From Pseudomonas sp. RIT-562 (GTDB lineage: Bacteria; Pseudomonadota; Gammaproteobacteria; Pseudomonadales; Pseudomonadaceae), in the NCBI RefSeq assembly GCF_026241895.1, contig NZ_JAPJIV010000005.1, positions 1-64,000 on the forward strand: a stretch of DNA of 64,000 nt, written 5' to 3'. This document shows, one piece after another, positions 16,889 to 27,968 of the stretch. The notes under the pieces were generated by a model that saw nothing but the letters and a program-made list of their open reading frames with translations, had not been told where the DNA came from and did no database searches. The position numbers were made by a program, and so were the translations under genes. Every line of letters starts with the position of its first letter. Position 1 is the first letter of the stretch.

Positions 16889-18058
16889 CTATTTTGCGAC
16901 TAAAATCTCTTCATAGACTGATTTTAGCCGGGACGCGATTGTATCCTCACTAAATCGATCAATACATGATTTTCTAATTCGATTGGCCTCGTAATCACCT
17001 GGATTCTTATAAAGTGTCCACATTGCATCAGCGAGGCTTTCGATATCGTCAACCGGTACCAGTAATCCGTCGCCCTCACGAATAATAGATTCAGGTCCAC
17101 CGCAGCGTGTTGCTACTACAGGTTTACCAAGCGCTAAAGCTTCAATGACGACGACTCCAAATGTCTCATATCGACTTGGCAATACAAACGCATCTGCGTT
17201 GGCTACCTCCGCAAGTACCTGTTCCCTTGTTAAGGAACCTAGGAAAATTACTTTGTCAGAGATTGCCAAATCATTTGTGAGACATTTCAGTTTTGAAAGA
17301 GCTGGGCCATCACCCCCTATCTTCAGGATAATATTTTCACTCTTTAACAGGAGTTTAGAGAACGCAATTATTAAATTGTCTACTGCTTTTTTATCTGATA
17401 ACAGAGCAATATTTATAAACGTATAATCGCTTTTTGCTTTGTTAGGCTTGATACGGTGATCTGTGAAAGATTTACTGACAATATTCGGTATGTATATCCA
17501 ATCCTGACTCTGTGATTCATGGAAACCTTTTAAAAGCCTCGCAAATTCAAGGCTAACAGCTATTCGGCATTTGGCTTTTTCAGACACTCTTTCCGATAGT
17601 TTTTTCTGGTTTTTACTAATTAAACCCCGAGCATACGACGTACTGTGTTCTGTTATTACAAATGGAATTTTATGTATTTTAAAAATTTCTACTGCTAGGC
17701 ACCCGGCATAAAGGGCGGAGTGTACGTGAATAATGTCCGGTTTTCCGTAATCTCGAACATAGCGATCGAATGTATCCATTCCCCGCTTTACCCAATGCCA
17801 CGCTGCTGCCGATGAAAATCGGGGGAACCAGTTTGTTCCATGGCAGCGAAATGTTGGAATTCCATCATCAATTTCTTTGGCCGTCCCCCGCGGACCCAAA
17901 AAAATACTTTTCCAGTTTCTCAACGAGCGCAACTGTGGATAGACGACACCGACTGTGCAATTATGCTTTTGAAGAGCTAGTGCTTGCTCGCGAAAAAAAC
18001 TACCATTTATATCACTTGGATTGCTTGGATACCAAGAAGGTAGGATAAGAATGTGCAT
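16889..18058 (-). CDS. family 4 glycosyltransferase
   Basis: The 389-residue protein has GT-B architecture. The N-terminal acceptor domain begins HILILPSWYPSNPSDINGSF and includes DIIHVHSALYAG. The C-terminal donor domain has ALLSDKKAVDNLI, IGGDGP and the E-x7-E motif in SRYETFGVVVIEALALGKPVVAT. This is the pattern of retaining GT4 enzymes that use nucleotide sugars. It lies between wbpE and wzx. Donor sugar is unknown; the pathway genes next to it make a diacetamido-uronic acid that some transferase of this locus must use. Confidence 0.85.
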   Translation of the reverse strand: MHILILPSWYPSNPSDINGSFFREQALALQKHNCTVGVVYPQLRSLRNWKSIFLGPRGTAKEIDDGIPTFRCHGTNWFPRFSSAAAWHWVKRGMDTFDRYVRDYGKPDIIHVHSALYAGCLAVEIFKIHKIPFVITEHSTSYARGLISKNQKKLSERVSEKAKCRIAVSLEFARLLKGFHESQSQDWIYIPNIVSKSFTDHRIKPNKAKSDYTFINIALLSDKKAVDNLIIAFSKLLLKSENIILKIGGDGPALSKLKCLTNDLAISDKVIFLGSLTREQVLAEVANADAFVLPSRYETFGVVVIEALALGKPVVATRCGGPESIIREGDGLLVPVDDIESLADAMWTLYKNPGDYEANRIRKSCIDRFSEDTIASRLKSVYEEILVAK

Positions 18059-18151
18059 TTTTTTTTTGCCAACTTAAAGTTATTTTTTATCGTTAGTTCG
18101 AGACTAATAAGCATTTTTGCGAGAAGGACAGCGGCGCGAAGCTTATTTTGT

Positions 18152-19303
18152 TCACGTTTCAGTTGTTTTTGTTGGTTCTTCGGAAATTACTAAGGCTTGT
18201 ACTATTTTCGAAATTTGTTCTTTTGTAATATAAGGATGCATAGGCAGACTTAGTACTTGCGTGGATGCAGTATCTCCAATAGGTAAAATGGCATGAGAAT
18301 CCGCCACTGCTGGTTGCTTATTTAAAGGGGTAGGGTAATGAACTGCAGTGGGAATTCCCGCCTGCGTTAATTTGTCCTGTGTAACAGCGCGGTTAGGAGT
18401 GCGTACGGTGTATTGAGCGTAAACGCTTTTATTATGTGATTCAATATATGGGGTAACAAGTGTATTAATTGTGTTTTGAGAATGTTTGTGTTCGTTGCGG
18501 TAACTGGTTATATATTTTTCGTAAATTGACGCGATTTCTCGTCGAAGTAAAATCTCTTCATCGAAAATATCTAGTTTTGGTAACAATATAGCGGCTTGAA
18601 TAGTATCTAAGCGGCTATTTATTCCCACACGAATATGATGATATCTACCATCCTGCCCGTGACGAGCAATTTGGCGAAGAACTTTAGCCAATTCACAATC
18701 GTTTGTGAAGATTGCCCCCCCGTCGCCATAACAACCAAGAGGTTTACTGGGGAAAAAACTAGTACATGCAATTGTAGAAAGATTACAAGAACGTTTACCT
18801 TTGTAAGTAGCACCAAAACTCTGTGCAGCATCTTCTATTACAGGAATACCATATTTAACAGCAATAGTATTTATTGCATCAAAATCCGCACACTGCCCAT
18901 ATAGAGAAACTGGGATAATGGCTTTTGTATTCGGGGTAATTGCTGCTTCTAGTTGTTGAGGGTCGAGATTGTACGTGCGGGGATCGATGTCGATGTATAC
19001 AGGCTTGGCGCCTAGCAGGGCAACTGTTTCAGCAGTTGCGATATATGTAAAGCCTGGCGTGATGACTTCGTCCCCTGGACCAATGCCCAATGCCATTTGG
19101 GCGATCTGCAATGCATCAGTACCATTGGCGCAGGTGATGCAGTATTTCGCACCAACAAAATCTGCAAGCCTTTCCTCTAGCTCAGCAACTTCAGGCCCAA
19201 GTATATATTGGCCATGGTCTAGTACGCGCTGTATTGCTGATTCAATTTCGCCTCTGATGCGAGCTTGCTGGGATTTTAGATCGATAAATTCTATCACTTG
19301 CAT
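18152..19303 (-). CDS. wbpE: UDP-2-acetamido-2-deoxy-hexuluronate aminotransferase
   Basis: The 383-residue protein is a PLP-dependent DegT/DnrJ/EryC1 aminotransferase. GTDA binds the cofactor phosphate, EDAAQSFGA contains the ring-stacking region and [15 protein letters not shown] carries the Schiff-base Lys in exactly the context of WbpE. WbpE transfers an amino group from glutamate to the 3-keto sugar made by WbpB, giving UDP-GlcNAc3NA. Its start overlaps the wbpD stop by 10 nt. The wbpA-B-D-E order agrees with the P. aeruginosa O5 pathway. Confidence 0.9.
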   Translation of the reverse strand: MQVIEFIDLKSQQARIRGEIESAIQRVLDHGQYILGPEVAELEERLADFVGAKYCITCANGTDALQIAQMALGIGPGDEVITPGFTYIATAETVALLGAKPVYIDIDPRTYNLDPQQLEAAITPNTKAIIPVSLYGQCADFDAINTIAVKYGIPVIEDAAQSFGATYKGKRSCNLSTIACTSFFPSKPLGCYGDGGAIFTNDCELAKVLRQIARHGQDGRYHHIRVGINSRLDTIQAAILLPKLDIFDEEILLRREIASIYEKYITSYRNEHKHSQNTINTLVTPYIESHNKSVYAQYTVRTPNRAVTQDKLTQAGIPTAVHYPTPLNKQPAVADSHAILPIGDTASTQVLSLPMHPYITKEQISKIVQALVISEEPTKTTET

Positions 19304-19881
19304 ACATCCACTTTAATCAGGGAGTTGCCGGTCAGTACGTACCGTGCTCCGGAGTTTGGGCATGTAACTTCACGTTCACCCTTCAAGGGTAGGTCCAATT
19401 GTTCTCCAAACTGGCTCATCCAACCAATTTGTCGAGCAGGTACGCCAACCATTAAGGCATAAGCTGGCACATCCTTGTTGATGACAGCACCTGCGCCCAC
19501 AAAAGCATATTCACCAATTGTAACGCCACACACAATCGTGCAGTTAGCGCCAAGAGTGGCGCCTTTTTTTACAAGCGTGTCCCGATATTGGTCTTTCCGC
19601 TCTATCAGTGAGCGCGGGTTGTAGACGTTGGTGAATACCATGCTTGGACCGCAGAATACGCCCTCCTCAAGAGTAACGTTATCGTAGACAGAGACATTGT
19701 TTTGCACCTTGCAATGGTCTCTGATGACCACACGGTTGCCGACGAACACGTTTTGGCCGAGTGACACTCCTCGGCCTATGCGCGCTCCGCTACATACATG
19801 AACGAAATGCCAGACACGCGAATCTTCGCCAATCTGAGCTCCATCATCGACTATTGCGCTGGGGTGCTGATAATAGGGCAT
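19294..19881 (-). CDS. wbpD: UDP-2-acetamido-3-amino-2,3-dideoxy-glucuronate N-acetyltransferase
   Basis: The 195-residue protein is built of left-handed beta-helix hexapeptide repeats ([45 protein letters not shown]). It has the loop NVYNPRS and a C-terminal cap. This is the layout of WbpD/WlbB, a trimeric acetyl-CoA enzyme that acetylates the 3-amino group to give UDP-GlcNAc3NAcA. It is 7 bp downstream of wbpB and overlaps wbpE, as expected for the next enzymes in the same pathway. Confidence 0.9.
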   Translation of the reverse strand: MPYYQHPSAIVDDGAQIGEDSRVWHFVHVCSGARIGRGVSLGQNVFVGNRVVIRDHCKVQNNVSVYDNVTLEEGVFCGPSMVFTNVYNPRSLIERKDQYRDTLVKKGATLGANCTIVCGVTIGEYAFVGAGAVINKDVPAYALMVGVPARQIGWMSQFGEQLDLPLKGEREVTCPNSGARYVLTGNSLIKVDVCK

Positions 19882-19888
19882 ATCAATC

Positions 19889-20917
<1,029 letters not shown>

Positions 20918-22231
20918 TCAGGCCTTGATGATATGTTCAGCTGGGGCGCGGTATTTGCCTCGGCTGTCAACGATCAGGTGGCCAAACTGTTTGATCAGGT
21001 CGTAGTCGAATTTATCATGGTCGGTAGCAAGGACAACTGCATCGAAGCTCGCAATGTTTTCAGCGGTTAATTGCTCACTACTTAGATTGAAGTGATGTTC
21101 ACGCATTTTCGGGAAGACAGGTACATGCGGATCGCTATAGCTAACTATACCACCCTTGGCCTCAATCAATTCCATGATTTCTACCGATGGCGACTCTCGC
21201 ATGTCATCTACGTTTTTCTTATATGCAATACCAAGTACTAGGATTTTGCTTCCCTTGAGGGACTTTCCACTGTTATTTAGTCCGTCCATAAGTTTGCTTA
21301 GTACGTACTCCGGCATGGCTTTGTTGACCTCGCCGGATAATTCGATAAAACGCGTATGTAAACCATATTCGCGCGCTTTCCATGTCAGGTAGAAAGGGTC
21401 GATAGGTATGCAGTGGCCGCCGAGGCCTGGACCTGGATAGTAAGCAGTAAAGCCAAAAGGTTTTGTAGCTGCGGCGTCAACAACTTCAAATATATCGATG
21501 CCCATGCGGTCCGCAACGATTTTCATTTCGTTAACCAAGCCGATATTTACTGCTCGGTGTATGTTTTCCAGCAACTTGGTCATCTCTGCAGCTTTAGTTG
21601 AGCTAACCTGCACTATTTGGTCGATAGCTTGCTCATATAAAGCTACGCCCACTTCAAGGCAGGCAGTAGTGTGACCGCCTATTACTTTCGGAATAGTGCG
21701 AGTTTCGAAATTCGGGTTGCCGGGATCTTCGCGTTCCGGAGAGTAAACCAGAAAAATATCTTTGCCGACAGTCAAACCACCTTCTTGTACGCGTGGTAGT
21801 AATTCTTCTTCGGTAGTACCTGGATAGGTGGTGCTTTCTAGAGAAACGATTTGTCCAGGTCTAAGGTATGTCTTAAGTGCATTTGTTGTACTGATCACGT
21901 AGCTCATATCTGGCTCGCGATATTTGTTAAGTGGTGTAGGCACACAGAGGATTAAAGCATCGCATTCATCGACTTTGCTGAAATCGGTAGTTGCAGTAAA
22001 GCCGGATTGGCGTGCGCTGGAAATTTTTTCGGCAGAAATATGTTCGATATAACTTTGGCCTGCATTCAGCTTGGACACTTTATTTTCATCAATATCAATG
22101 CCTAACACTCGAAAGCCGATAGAGTTATAACGCAGCATCAATGGTAGGCCAACATATCCCAAGCCGACGATGCCAATGATGGCTTCCTTGCTTTTAAATT
22201 TGGCGATGCTTGCTTGCAGATGTTCGGACAT
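20918..22231 (-). CDS. wbpA: UDP-N-acetylglucosamine 6-dehydrogenase
   Basis: I use ATG 22231, which gives 437 residues, the normal size of WbpA; a longer frame to 22330 has no family support. [12 protein letters not shown] binds [14 protein letters not shown] lies in the active site, and [16 protein letters not shown] carries the catalytic Cys. The enzyme oxidises C6 of UDP-GlcNAc in two NAD-dependent steps to UDP-GlcNAcA, the first step toward the diacetamido uronic acid. It is the second gene after the ops element, 103 bp downstream of the initiating transferase gene. Confidence 0.9.
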   Translation of the reverse strand: MSEHLQASIAKFKSKEAIIGIVGLGYVGLPLMLRYNSIGFRVLGIDIDENKVSKLNAGQSYIEHISAEKISSARQSGFTATTDFSKVDECDALILCVPTPLNKYREPDMSYVISTTNALKTYLRPGQIVSLESTTYPGTTEEELLPRVQEGGLTVGKDIFLVYSPEREDPGNPNFETRTIPKVIGGHTTACLEVGVALYEQAIDQIVQVSSTKAAEMTKLLENIHRAVNIGLVNEMKIVADRMGIDIFEVVDAAATKPFGFTAYYPGPGLGGHCIPIDPFYLTWKAREYGLHTRFIELSGEVNKAMPEYVLSKLMDGLNNSGKSLKGSKILVLGIAYKKNVDDMRESPSVEIMELIEAKGGIVSYSDPHVPVFPKMREHHFNLSSEQLTAENIASFDAVVLATDHDKFDYDLIKQFGHLIVDSRGKYRAPAEHIIKA

Positions 22232-22334
22232 AAAAAACTCGTTGGTAAGGACAAAGTAAATGATTCGGAAAGTATATCGCCGCGCTTGGCTTTCTCGCAC
22301 GGAGCGCACCCGGAGGGGTGTCAGGTACACAGGT

Positions 22335-23726
22335 TTAATAAATGTCTTTCGAAAGTAGAGTGAAAGGGGTTTTGATTAAGATCTTAATATCCAGCCATAA
22401 CGACCAGTTATTTATATAAGCGAGGTCGAGTTCAACACGTTTTTCCATTTTATCAATTGTTTCAGTCTCGCCACGAAACCCGCTTATCTGAGCAAGACCG
22501 GTAATGCCTGGTTTGATGCGATGGCGGGCCATATATGCATCAATTTTACCTGTGTAGTAATCGTTGTGTGCTATGGCATGAGGTCGTGGGCCTACCAATG
22601 ACATCCGGCCTTGTAACGCATTGAACAATTGAGGTAATTCGTCAATGGAGGTGCGGCGGATGAATTTGCCCACTCGGGTGATACGCGTATCGCCACGACT
22701 GGCCTGTTTGACTTCCTGATCGTCGTGTATTCGCATGGATCTAAATTTCCATACTTTTATTATTTTTCCGTTCCATCCGTGACGCTTCTGCTTAAAAAGT
22801 ACCGGTCCTGGAGATGAAAGCTTCACCGCGACCGCAGTTGCAAGTATTACGGGGCTTAGCAAGATAATAGCTACCAAAGCTACCGTACGGTCGAGTAAAG
22901 CTTTAGACAGTGCGGCGGTAGGATAAGAAGTCAACGGGCTTTCATTTAGGTGAATCGCGGGAAGTCCTTCGATCTCTGAAACCGAATGATTCAACAAAAT
23001 CAGACTGCGCAAATCGGGTATCCAGATGACATCGACGCTTGAATCAAGAAGGTCGATATACAAACTTTCGATTTGCTCTGCTTCTGCTAGTGGAAGGGCG
23101 ATGTAAAGGCGGCGAATGCGGTGGGTCGCGATTAGATCGCGCAGGTGAGCAAGATTGCCTAGGAGGGGATACTCACTGTGGCTCGGTAGCGGATGGTCAT
23201 GTGCTGCAACTAAACCTATTAATGGTTCATTGTTGTGCCGGGCCAGCTTGTCTGCGAGATCAAGTGCGAGCTCGCCAGTGCCTACAATTATAGATTTACG
23301 AGCCGATTGAATCTTCTGCTGATAACGTTTGGCGAGATTATGCAGCGGTACGTAGAGAACCGCTTGCAAGGCGAACCCGGACAAGGCCAGTGTAATAATT
23401 ACCTCGCGTGAGAAAAGCTCACTGGTTTTGGTGATGAAGGCCATAACCATCAAGCCGGATAATAATACTAGCCAACCAGCAAGCAAGCGACCAAGGCCCG
23501 CGATATAACCGTGGTGTTTATGGTAGACCTGCATCATCGAGTAAGCCGGCACGGAGCCGAGTAACATAAGTACGCTCAGGATGCGGTACTGGGTTTCTAC
23601 TTCACCTGTCTTTATCACTGCCAGTGCGCACAGCAAGAGAATTAGTACAGAGATTGCGGCCACCCATTGGGCCCAGAAAGTAAGCCCCTGGCCTGCAGGC
23701 ATCGTGGTGTTACGCTTGCGAATCAA
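22335..23726 (-). CDS. undecaprenyl-phosphate sugar-1-phosphate transferase (WcaJ-like)
   Basis: The 463-residue protein has four N-terminal membrane spans, a central Rossmann-like domain ([18 protein letters not shown]) and a C-terminal phosphotransferase domain ([57 protein letters not shown]). Length and layout match WcaJ of the polyisoprenyl-phosphate hexose-1-phosphate transferase family. It starts repeat-unit synthesis by loading a hexose-1-phosphate, probably glucose, onto undecaprenyl phosphate. It is the first gene after the ops-bearing leader. Galactose specificity (WbaP type) is possible. Confidence 0.85.
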   Translation of the reverse strand: MIRKRNTTMPAGQGLTFWAQWVAAISVLILLLCALAVIKTGEVETQYRILSVLMLLGSVPAYSMMQVYHKHHGYIAGLGRLLAGWLVLLSGLMVMAFITKTSELFSREVIITLALSGFALQAVLYVPLHNLAKRYQQKIQSARKSIIVGTGELALDLADKLARHNNEPLIGLVAAHDHPLPSHSEYPLLGNLAHLRDLIATHRIRRLYIALPLAEAEQIESLYIDLLDSSVDVIWIPDLRSLILLNHSVSEIEGLPAIHLNESPLTSYPTAALSKALLDRTVALVAIILLSPVILATAVAVKLSSPGPVLFKQKRHGWNGKIIKVWKFRSMRIHDDQEVKQASRGDTRITRVGKFIRRTSIDELPQLFNALQGRMSLVGPRPHAIAHNDYYTGKIDAYMARHRIKPGITGLAQISGFRGETETIDKMEKRVELDLAYINNWSLWLDIKILIKTPFTLLSKDIY

Positions 23727-23908
23727 GATAATGTCCCTTGCGTGGAAATGGGCATAACCATCCAGGCTGTGCCCGCTGTATAGAGGGTTTAGCTCTGTTC
23801 AGCTGGAGTTACTGTTTGAGCCTGAGGCACAAACCGGTCGTTGTCGTGGCGTCCCCCTTATCCGTGGGAGGGGATGCACTTTGCCTTGGCCGATATCAAG
23901 GTTTTGGG

Positions 23909-23920
23909 CACGCTACCGCC
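23909..23920 (-). promoter_or_regulatory. ops element (RfaH recruitment site)
   Basis: The minus strand reads GGCGGTAGCGTG, identical to the E. coli ops core. The preceding bases (CCTGG) resemble the CCAGG that precedes ops within JUMPstart sequences. ops pauses RNA polymerase and presents a DNA hairpin to which RfaH binds, after which RfaH suppresses termination downstream. It lies 183 bp before the first glycosylation gene and 548 bp after the rfaH gene, in the same direction. Confidence 0.9.
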
Positions 23921-24144
23921 CCAGGATTCACCGTTGGTTTCCTGAAAACGTGCGCCGTGGGTGCGACGTGAGCCGTATGCGCAAGCGCTGGCAATTTTTT
24001 GGGGATGAGGATCAATCAGGCAGGCCGAGTCTGGGCTCGGTTAATGGCAAGCAGAGGAGATGAGTCTGTCCTTGACTGCTGCACAACATGGGGTCTGTGC
24101 AATGGCATCCTGCCGGAATGAGTTGTTACCTCAGCCGACGGCGC

Positions 24145-24172
24145 ATTTTACTGATTTGGTGGGAAAAGTGAA
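24145..24172 (-). promoter_or_regulatory. candidate sigma70 promoter upstream of ops
   Basis: On the minus strand TTCACT (24167-24172) and TAAAAT (24145-24150) are spaced by 16 bp. This would start transcription about 220 bp before the ops element. It is the best match I found in the gap, but the -35 box is only 4/6. Confidence 0.35.
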
Positions 24173-24467
24173 GGTAAAAACAGTTTTGTTTGAAAGATCC
24201 TACAGTCGGAACTGTGTGTTTTGAGTGGTGGGTCACAGGGGGGGTGTTTGGGGTGACTGGTGAGTCTTTGGATTTTGGTAAGGGGTTTATTCTGCTGGCT
24301 GAGACGGATGTTGGGGACATGGATTTGGGTAAACGAGTAGCAATTTTGGACTGGTGTTGCCGGTAATGATAGGTATTTCGTTCAAGGGCAGTAGGGCAAA
24401 AAATCGCAGCCTTCGGCAGCTCCTGCCAGGGGAGCGGCGGTGGAGGGGATATAGAGGATTGTTTTTG

Positions 24468-25004
24468 TTATATAGAGCGACTGGTGTCAGCTTTTTCTAT
24501 TGCGGTGATCGGGATGCTTAGGGTGTGTTCGCGGTGGAGGAGTTGCAAGAGGATCACGATGCGTTCGGCGCCGTCGTGGGAGAGGAAAATGGCCTCAAGT
24601 TCTTTGTAGCTGCCGCTGGTGATGCGTACCTGGTCACCGGGCTCGAGTGCTAAAGAGTCTTTAGGTGTTTCAGTGAGTTGGCTCTGAAGTCGATTTTGGA
24701 GCTGTTCGATGAGTTTATCCGCTACGGCGATGGGTTGCTTTCCGAACGTGACCAGTTGGTTGACTCCGCGGGTTGAGCGGATGGGGTGCCAGTTGTCGTT
24801 GAGTTGATCGAGCCGTATGAACAGGTAGCCGGGGAACAATGACTCCACCGAAGTTATGCGACGGCCGCGTTGGATACGTTCTACATGTTGGGTGGGGCGG
24901 TAGCACTTGAAGGCTTGGCGCGTCAGGTTTTCCTCTGCGCGTGAGTCTTGTCGTGGCTTGCACTGAATCAGGTACCAGCGGGGCAGCGGGTGCTGAGGAG
25001 GCAT
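24468..25004 (-). CDS. rfaH: transcription antitermination/translation factor RfaH
   Basis: The 178-residue protein has the NusG-like N-terminal domain of RfaH: RWYLIQCKPRQDSRAEENL, then LFPGYLFIRLD and STRGVNQLVTFG. The C-terminal part starts with PGDQVRI and is the KOW domain that in E. coli RfaH switches from alpha helices to a beta barrel. RfaH binds RNA polymerase paused at ops and allows expression of long, poorly translated surface-polysaccharide operons. Here it lies between wzc and the ops-headed operon, which points to a dedicated local regulator. It is too short and too RfaH-like to be NusG. Confidence 0.9.
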   Translation of the reverse strand: MPPQHPLPRWYLIQCKPRQDSRAEENLTRQAFKCYRPTQHVERIQRGRRITSVESLFPGYLFIRLDQLNDNWHPIRSTRGVNQLVTFGKQPIAVADKLIEQLQNRLQSQLTETPKDSLALEPGDQVRITSGSYKELEAIFLSHDGAERIVILLQLLHREHTLSIPITAIEKADTSRSI

Positions 25005-25058
25005 GCTAAAAGCTCTCTTGGGTAGATCAGGGCAGCGGCGCTGCCCTGATATCCGGTG

Positions 25059-27296
25059 CTATTTTTTGTCTGAAGCGTATTCGTACTGGTAGTAGCTGTA
25101 GCTGCCGTAGCCATAGGCCGATGCTTTACGTTCCACGGCGTTGAAAATTGCGCCTTTGACGACGATACCGTTTTGTTCGAAGCGACGCTTGGTCACCTGA
25201 ATTTCTTTGGCCGCGTTTACACCGAAACGAGTTACAATCAGGCTTGTACCAGCCTGCCGTCCTACAAGGGCTGCATCGGTAACTGCCAGAATCGGCGGAG
25301 TGTCGATAATAACTAGGTCATACAAGCTACTAACTTTTTCTAGGAACCGGGTGAAGTTGCTGTGCATCAATAATTCTGATGGGTTGGGCGGGATCTGCCC
25401 TCGAGTGATGATGTGTAGGTTTTCCACTTCCGTCGAATAAGTCGCTGTGTTTAGGTCAATTTTACCTGCCAGAAGATCAGACAATCCATTGCTCAGGTCT
25501 TTTCGGAACAGTTTGTTCAGATAACCTTTGCGCATGTCGGCGTCTACGAGCAGTACCCTCTGCCCTGTCTGAGCGATAATTGCTGCCAGATTGCAAGATA
25601 CGAAAGATTTGCCAACAGCTGGGCTTGGGCCGGAAATCATTAAAATATTGTTCTTTGCTTCAAGAGTCGCGAAGTGAAGGCTCGTACGTAGGCTTCGTAA
25701 TGATTCAATCGCTAAGTCAGCAGGGTTGTTCACTGCAAGTAGCAACGAACCAGCACTTTCGCTACTTCCACTTTTTAAACTGCTTTCAATTAACGACTGC
25801 CCTTTGCTAAGTGGGATAGATGCGTAGACAGGAATGCCAAGTTGTTCGATAGCTTCTGGGTCTTCGATGCCCCGGTTCATCGATTTTCGGATCAATACGT
25901 AAGCAACAGCAAGCAACCCACCTAGCACAGTGGCGATTAGCACAATCAACAATTTTCTTGGTCTGACCGGTTTTTCAACGTTCGCATCTGCGGAATCAAT
26001 TACGCGGACATTACCTACCGTTCCGGCGCGAACGATGTCGAGCTCTTGTGTTTTATTCAGTAGCTGCGTATAGATTTCGGTAGTGACCTGCATGTCACGC
26101 GCCAATCGGAGCAATTCCTGCTGGGTCTCCGGAAGATTTTTTACTTTCTTCTCAAGAGCGAGTTTTTGTCCAGCTAGTTGGCCCATTTGAGTCATTAAAG
26201 CCTGGTAGGCCGGATGTTCACGAGTGAAACGATGTTCCATTTCAGCTTGTTTAAGCTTGAGTTCGGAGATAAGAGTTTCCAGCGCCACGATTTGATCTAG
26301 CACCGCTTTGGTTTCGATTGTTATATCTACGGAACGGGCGCTGGTTTGATAAGCGTTAAGCTTGCCTTCGGCTTTCTCAAGCTGTTTCCGTACGTCAGGT
26401 ATTTGTGTGCGTAGAAACTCTAGACTTTGTGCGGCTTCAGCCGAGTTGCGCTGTACGTTCTGCAATACATAAAGATGGCTGATCTCGTCCAGTACTTTGC
26501 TCGCTTGCACGGGATCATCATTTTCTAGCGAAAGGGCGATAATGCCAGATTCTTTGCCGCGCTCGCTGGCCGATACATCTTCTTGATATTGCAAGATGGT
26601 GTTAAGGCGACGCTGTTTGGTAACACCGAATAGTGCTCCTTTATTCGCGTTCAAAGTAGAAATTTGTACCCTGAAGCCATTCTGCTCGAGTTTATCGCCA
26701 GTTTGACCATTCACGAGCACTTCGTCTTCGTCATTTATAATTGTGAAGGCGCCATTACCTTCTGCTCGGAGAGTCATAGGCTCTCCTAAGTAAGCGTCTG
26801 GCACTTCCAGTTGGAATATTTCGAGTTTCTCTCCACCCCATGTGTAGCTGTTTAGGCCAAGCAGAGGTGAGGCCAGTTCGTTTAGACTATCAGGTTGAAA
26901 ATGTCGACTTAGGAAGTGCCCAATCAGCGGAAAATAATTTGGCTCGACAATGATATCAAGCTTAAGGTTTTCCACTGCCTTCCCCAGAACAGCCCGGGAT
27001 TTCAGCAATTCTATTTCAGTAACGGCAGGGGAGGTTCCGCCGAACATTTCGCTCATTTCACCCATGCCACCTAGCGCGGCCATTCCGCCTTTTTTTTCTT
27101 CGACCTGAACGAGAGCATTTGCCTGGTAGACAGGTGTGGAAAGCAGGGCATAAGAAACACCCACTGCGCAAAAAAACGCAGTAATACTGATGATAATCCA
27201 CTTGCTATCGAGCAAAGTGCCGAATAACGCGAGCAGATCGATATCATCATCGTCGTCGCGGTGATCCTGAATAGGTAGGCTGTTTTGGCTTGGCAT
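25059..27296 (-). CDS. wzc: polysaccharide co-polymerase and tyrosine autokinase
   Basis: The 745-residue protein has two membrane spans enclosing a periplasmic Wzz-like domain with long coiled coils (about residues 270-430), followed by a cytoplasmic BY-kinase domain. Walker A is SGPSPAVGKS at about 555-564, Walker A' LLVDADMRKG at about 583-592 and Walker B LVIIDTPP at about 662-669. A C-terminal Tyr cluster (YGYGSYSYYQYEY, about 729-741) is the autophosphorylation tail. Wzc controls chain length and export with Wza; cycles of phosphorylation depend on Wzb encoded just upstream. Confidence 0.95.
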   Translation of the reverse strand: MPSQNSLPIQDHRDDDDDIDLLALFGTLLDSKWIIISITAFFCAVGVSYALLSTPVYQANALVQVEEKKGGMAALGGMGEMSEMFGGTSPAVTEIELLKSRAVLGKAVENLKLDIIVEPNYFPLIGHFLSRHFQPDSLNELASPLLGLNSYTWGGEKLEIFQLEVPDAYLGEPMTLRAEGNGAFTIINDEDEVLVNGQTGDKLEQNGFRVQISTLNANKGALFGVTKQRRLNTILQYQEDVSASERGKESGIIALSLENDDPVQASKVLDEISHLYVLQNVQRNSAEAAQSLEFLRTQIPDVRKQLEKAEGKLNAYQTSARSVDITIETKAVLDQIVALETLISELKLKQAEMEHRFTREHPAYQALMTQMGQLAGQKLALEKKVKNLPETQQELLRLARDMQVTTEIYTQLLNKTQELDIVRAGTVGNVRVIDSADANVEKPVRPRKLLIVLIATVLGGLLAVAYVLIRKSMNRGIEDPEAIEQLGIPVYASIPLSKGQSLIESSLKSGSSESAGSLLLAVNNPADLAIESLRSLRTSLHFATLEAKNNILMISGPSPAVGKSFVSCNLAAIIAQTGQRVLLVDADMRKGYLNKLFRKDLSNGLSDLLAGKIDLNTATYSTEVENLHIITRGQIPPNPSELLMHSNFTRFLEKVSSLYDLVIIDTPPILAVTDAALVGRQAGTSLIVTRFGVNAAKEIQVTKRRFEQNGIVVKGAIFNAVERKASAYGYGSYSYYQYEYASDKK

Positions 27297-27320
27297 GCGG
27301 GGTACTTTTACAAGAGGTGA

Positions 27321-27755
27321 TTATAGTTTTTGCGACCAGCTGTCGACGCCTTGCGTCATCAACTGGTAGACGTGTTCGAATGCGACTTTCTGCTGGCGGT
27401 ACGGGTCCGGGATTTCCTGGTTGTTCTGCCACTTGCCTAGCAGGAACGTCTTGCCGCGTACTTCCGGGGCCATGCGCGCGATGCTGTCTACATGGCGTTG
27501 TTCCATGGTCAGTATTACATCGGCCTGTTGCAGCATTTCTCGAGTCAATTGCCGACCTTTATGGTCTGGCAGGTCGCCGCCGTGCTCGCGCAGGACTTCC
27601 AGTGCGGTGGCGTCCATGGATTTGTCCACGAGGGCGCCGAGGCCGGCTGAGCTTATGACTTTGCCGCGATGGGCCAGCTTGCTTTTCAGCAGGGCTTCTA
27701 CGGTGGGGCTGCGGCAGATGTTGCCGATGCAAACGACCAGGATTTTATTGAACAT
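27321..27755 (-). CDS. wzb: low-molecular-weight protein tyrosine phosphatase
   Basis: From ATG 27755 the product is 144 residues, the usual size of Wzb/Etp. The P-loop VCIGNICRSPT matches CxGNxCRSP at the N-terminus and DPYRQQ near the C-terminus carries the catalytic general-acid Asp. It dephosphorylates the Tyr tail of Wzc, whose gene follows 24 bp downstream. A longer frame to 27836 has no family support. Together they correspond to the etp-etk pair of group 4 capsule operons. Confidence 0.95.
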   Translation of the reverse strand: MFNKILVVCIGNICRSPTVEALLKSKLAHRGKVISSAGLGALVDKSMDATALEVLREHGGDLPDHKGRQLTREMLQQADVILTMEQRHVDSIARMAPEVRGKTFLLGKWQNNQEIPDPYRQQKVAFEHVYQLMTQGVDSWSQKL

Positions 27756-27968
27756 AGGGCTGCGCAGGTTACGGGATCGAGTGTTTTGACCGCACAGGCA
27801 GCAGGAGGAGGGGGATGGAAGTCCTTTCCAGCGCAACAGTACGGCCTTCTCCGGTGCATTACTGCTGCCGGGGCCATTTTAAAAGCGTGCACTCTAGTGG
27901 CGTAGGGGGGGAGGGTCAAGGCTCCGTTGACACTTTCTGTCATACGGGCGTTTGCTTGGCCCTGATGA

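Larger units (their letters stand above)
23727..24467 (-). other. 740-bp leader between rfaH and the glycosylation operon
   Basis: No convincing gene lies in this gap. It holds the ops element at 23909-23920, a candidate promoter at 24145-24172 and, at 24394-24430, one copy of a common Pseudomonas repeat (GCAGGAGCTGCCGAAGGCTGCG). An open frame at 24126-24320 shows no family features. A long untranslated leader is usual for RfaH-controlled operons. Confidence 0.6.

Noticed and set aside
22914..22921. GGCGGTAG match to the ops core on the plus strand
   Set aside because: It lies inside the WcaJ-like gene on the antisense strand and lacks the final GTG context, so it cannot act on the operon.
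24126..24320. 64-residue minus-strand frame in the leader before the glycosylation operon
   Set aside because: Covers the candidate promoter, has no homology signal and low complexity (Pro/Ser/His).
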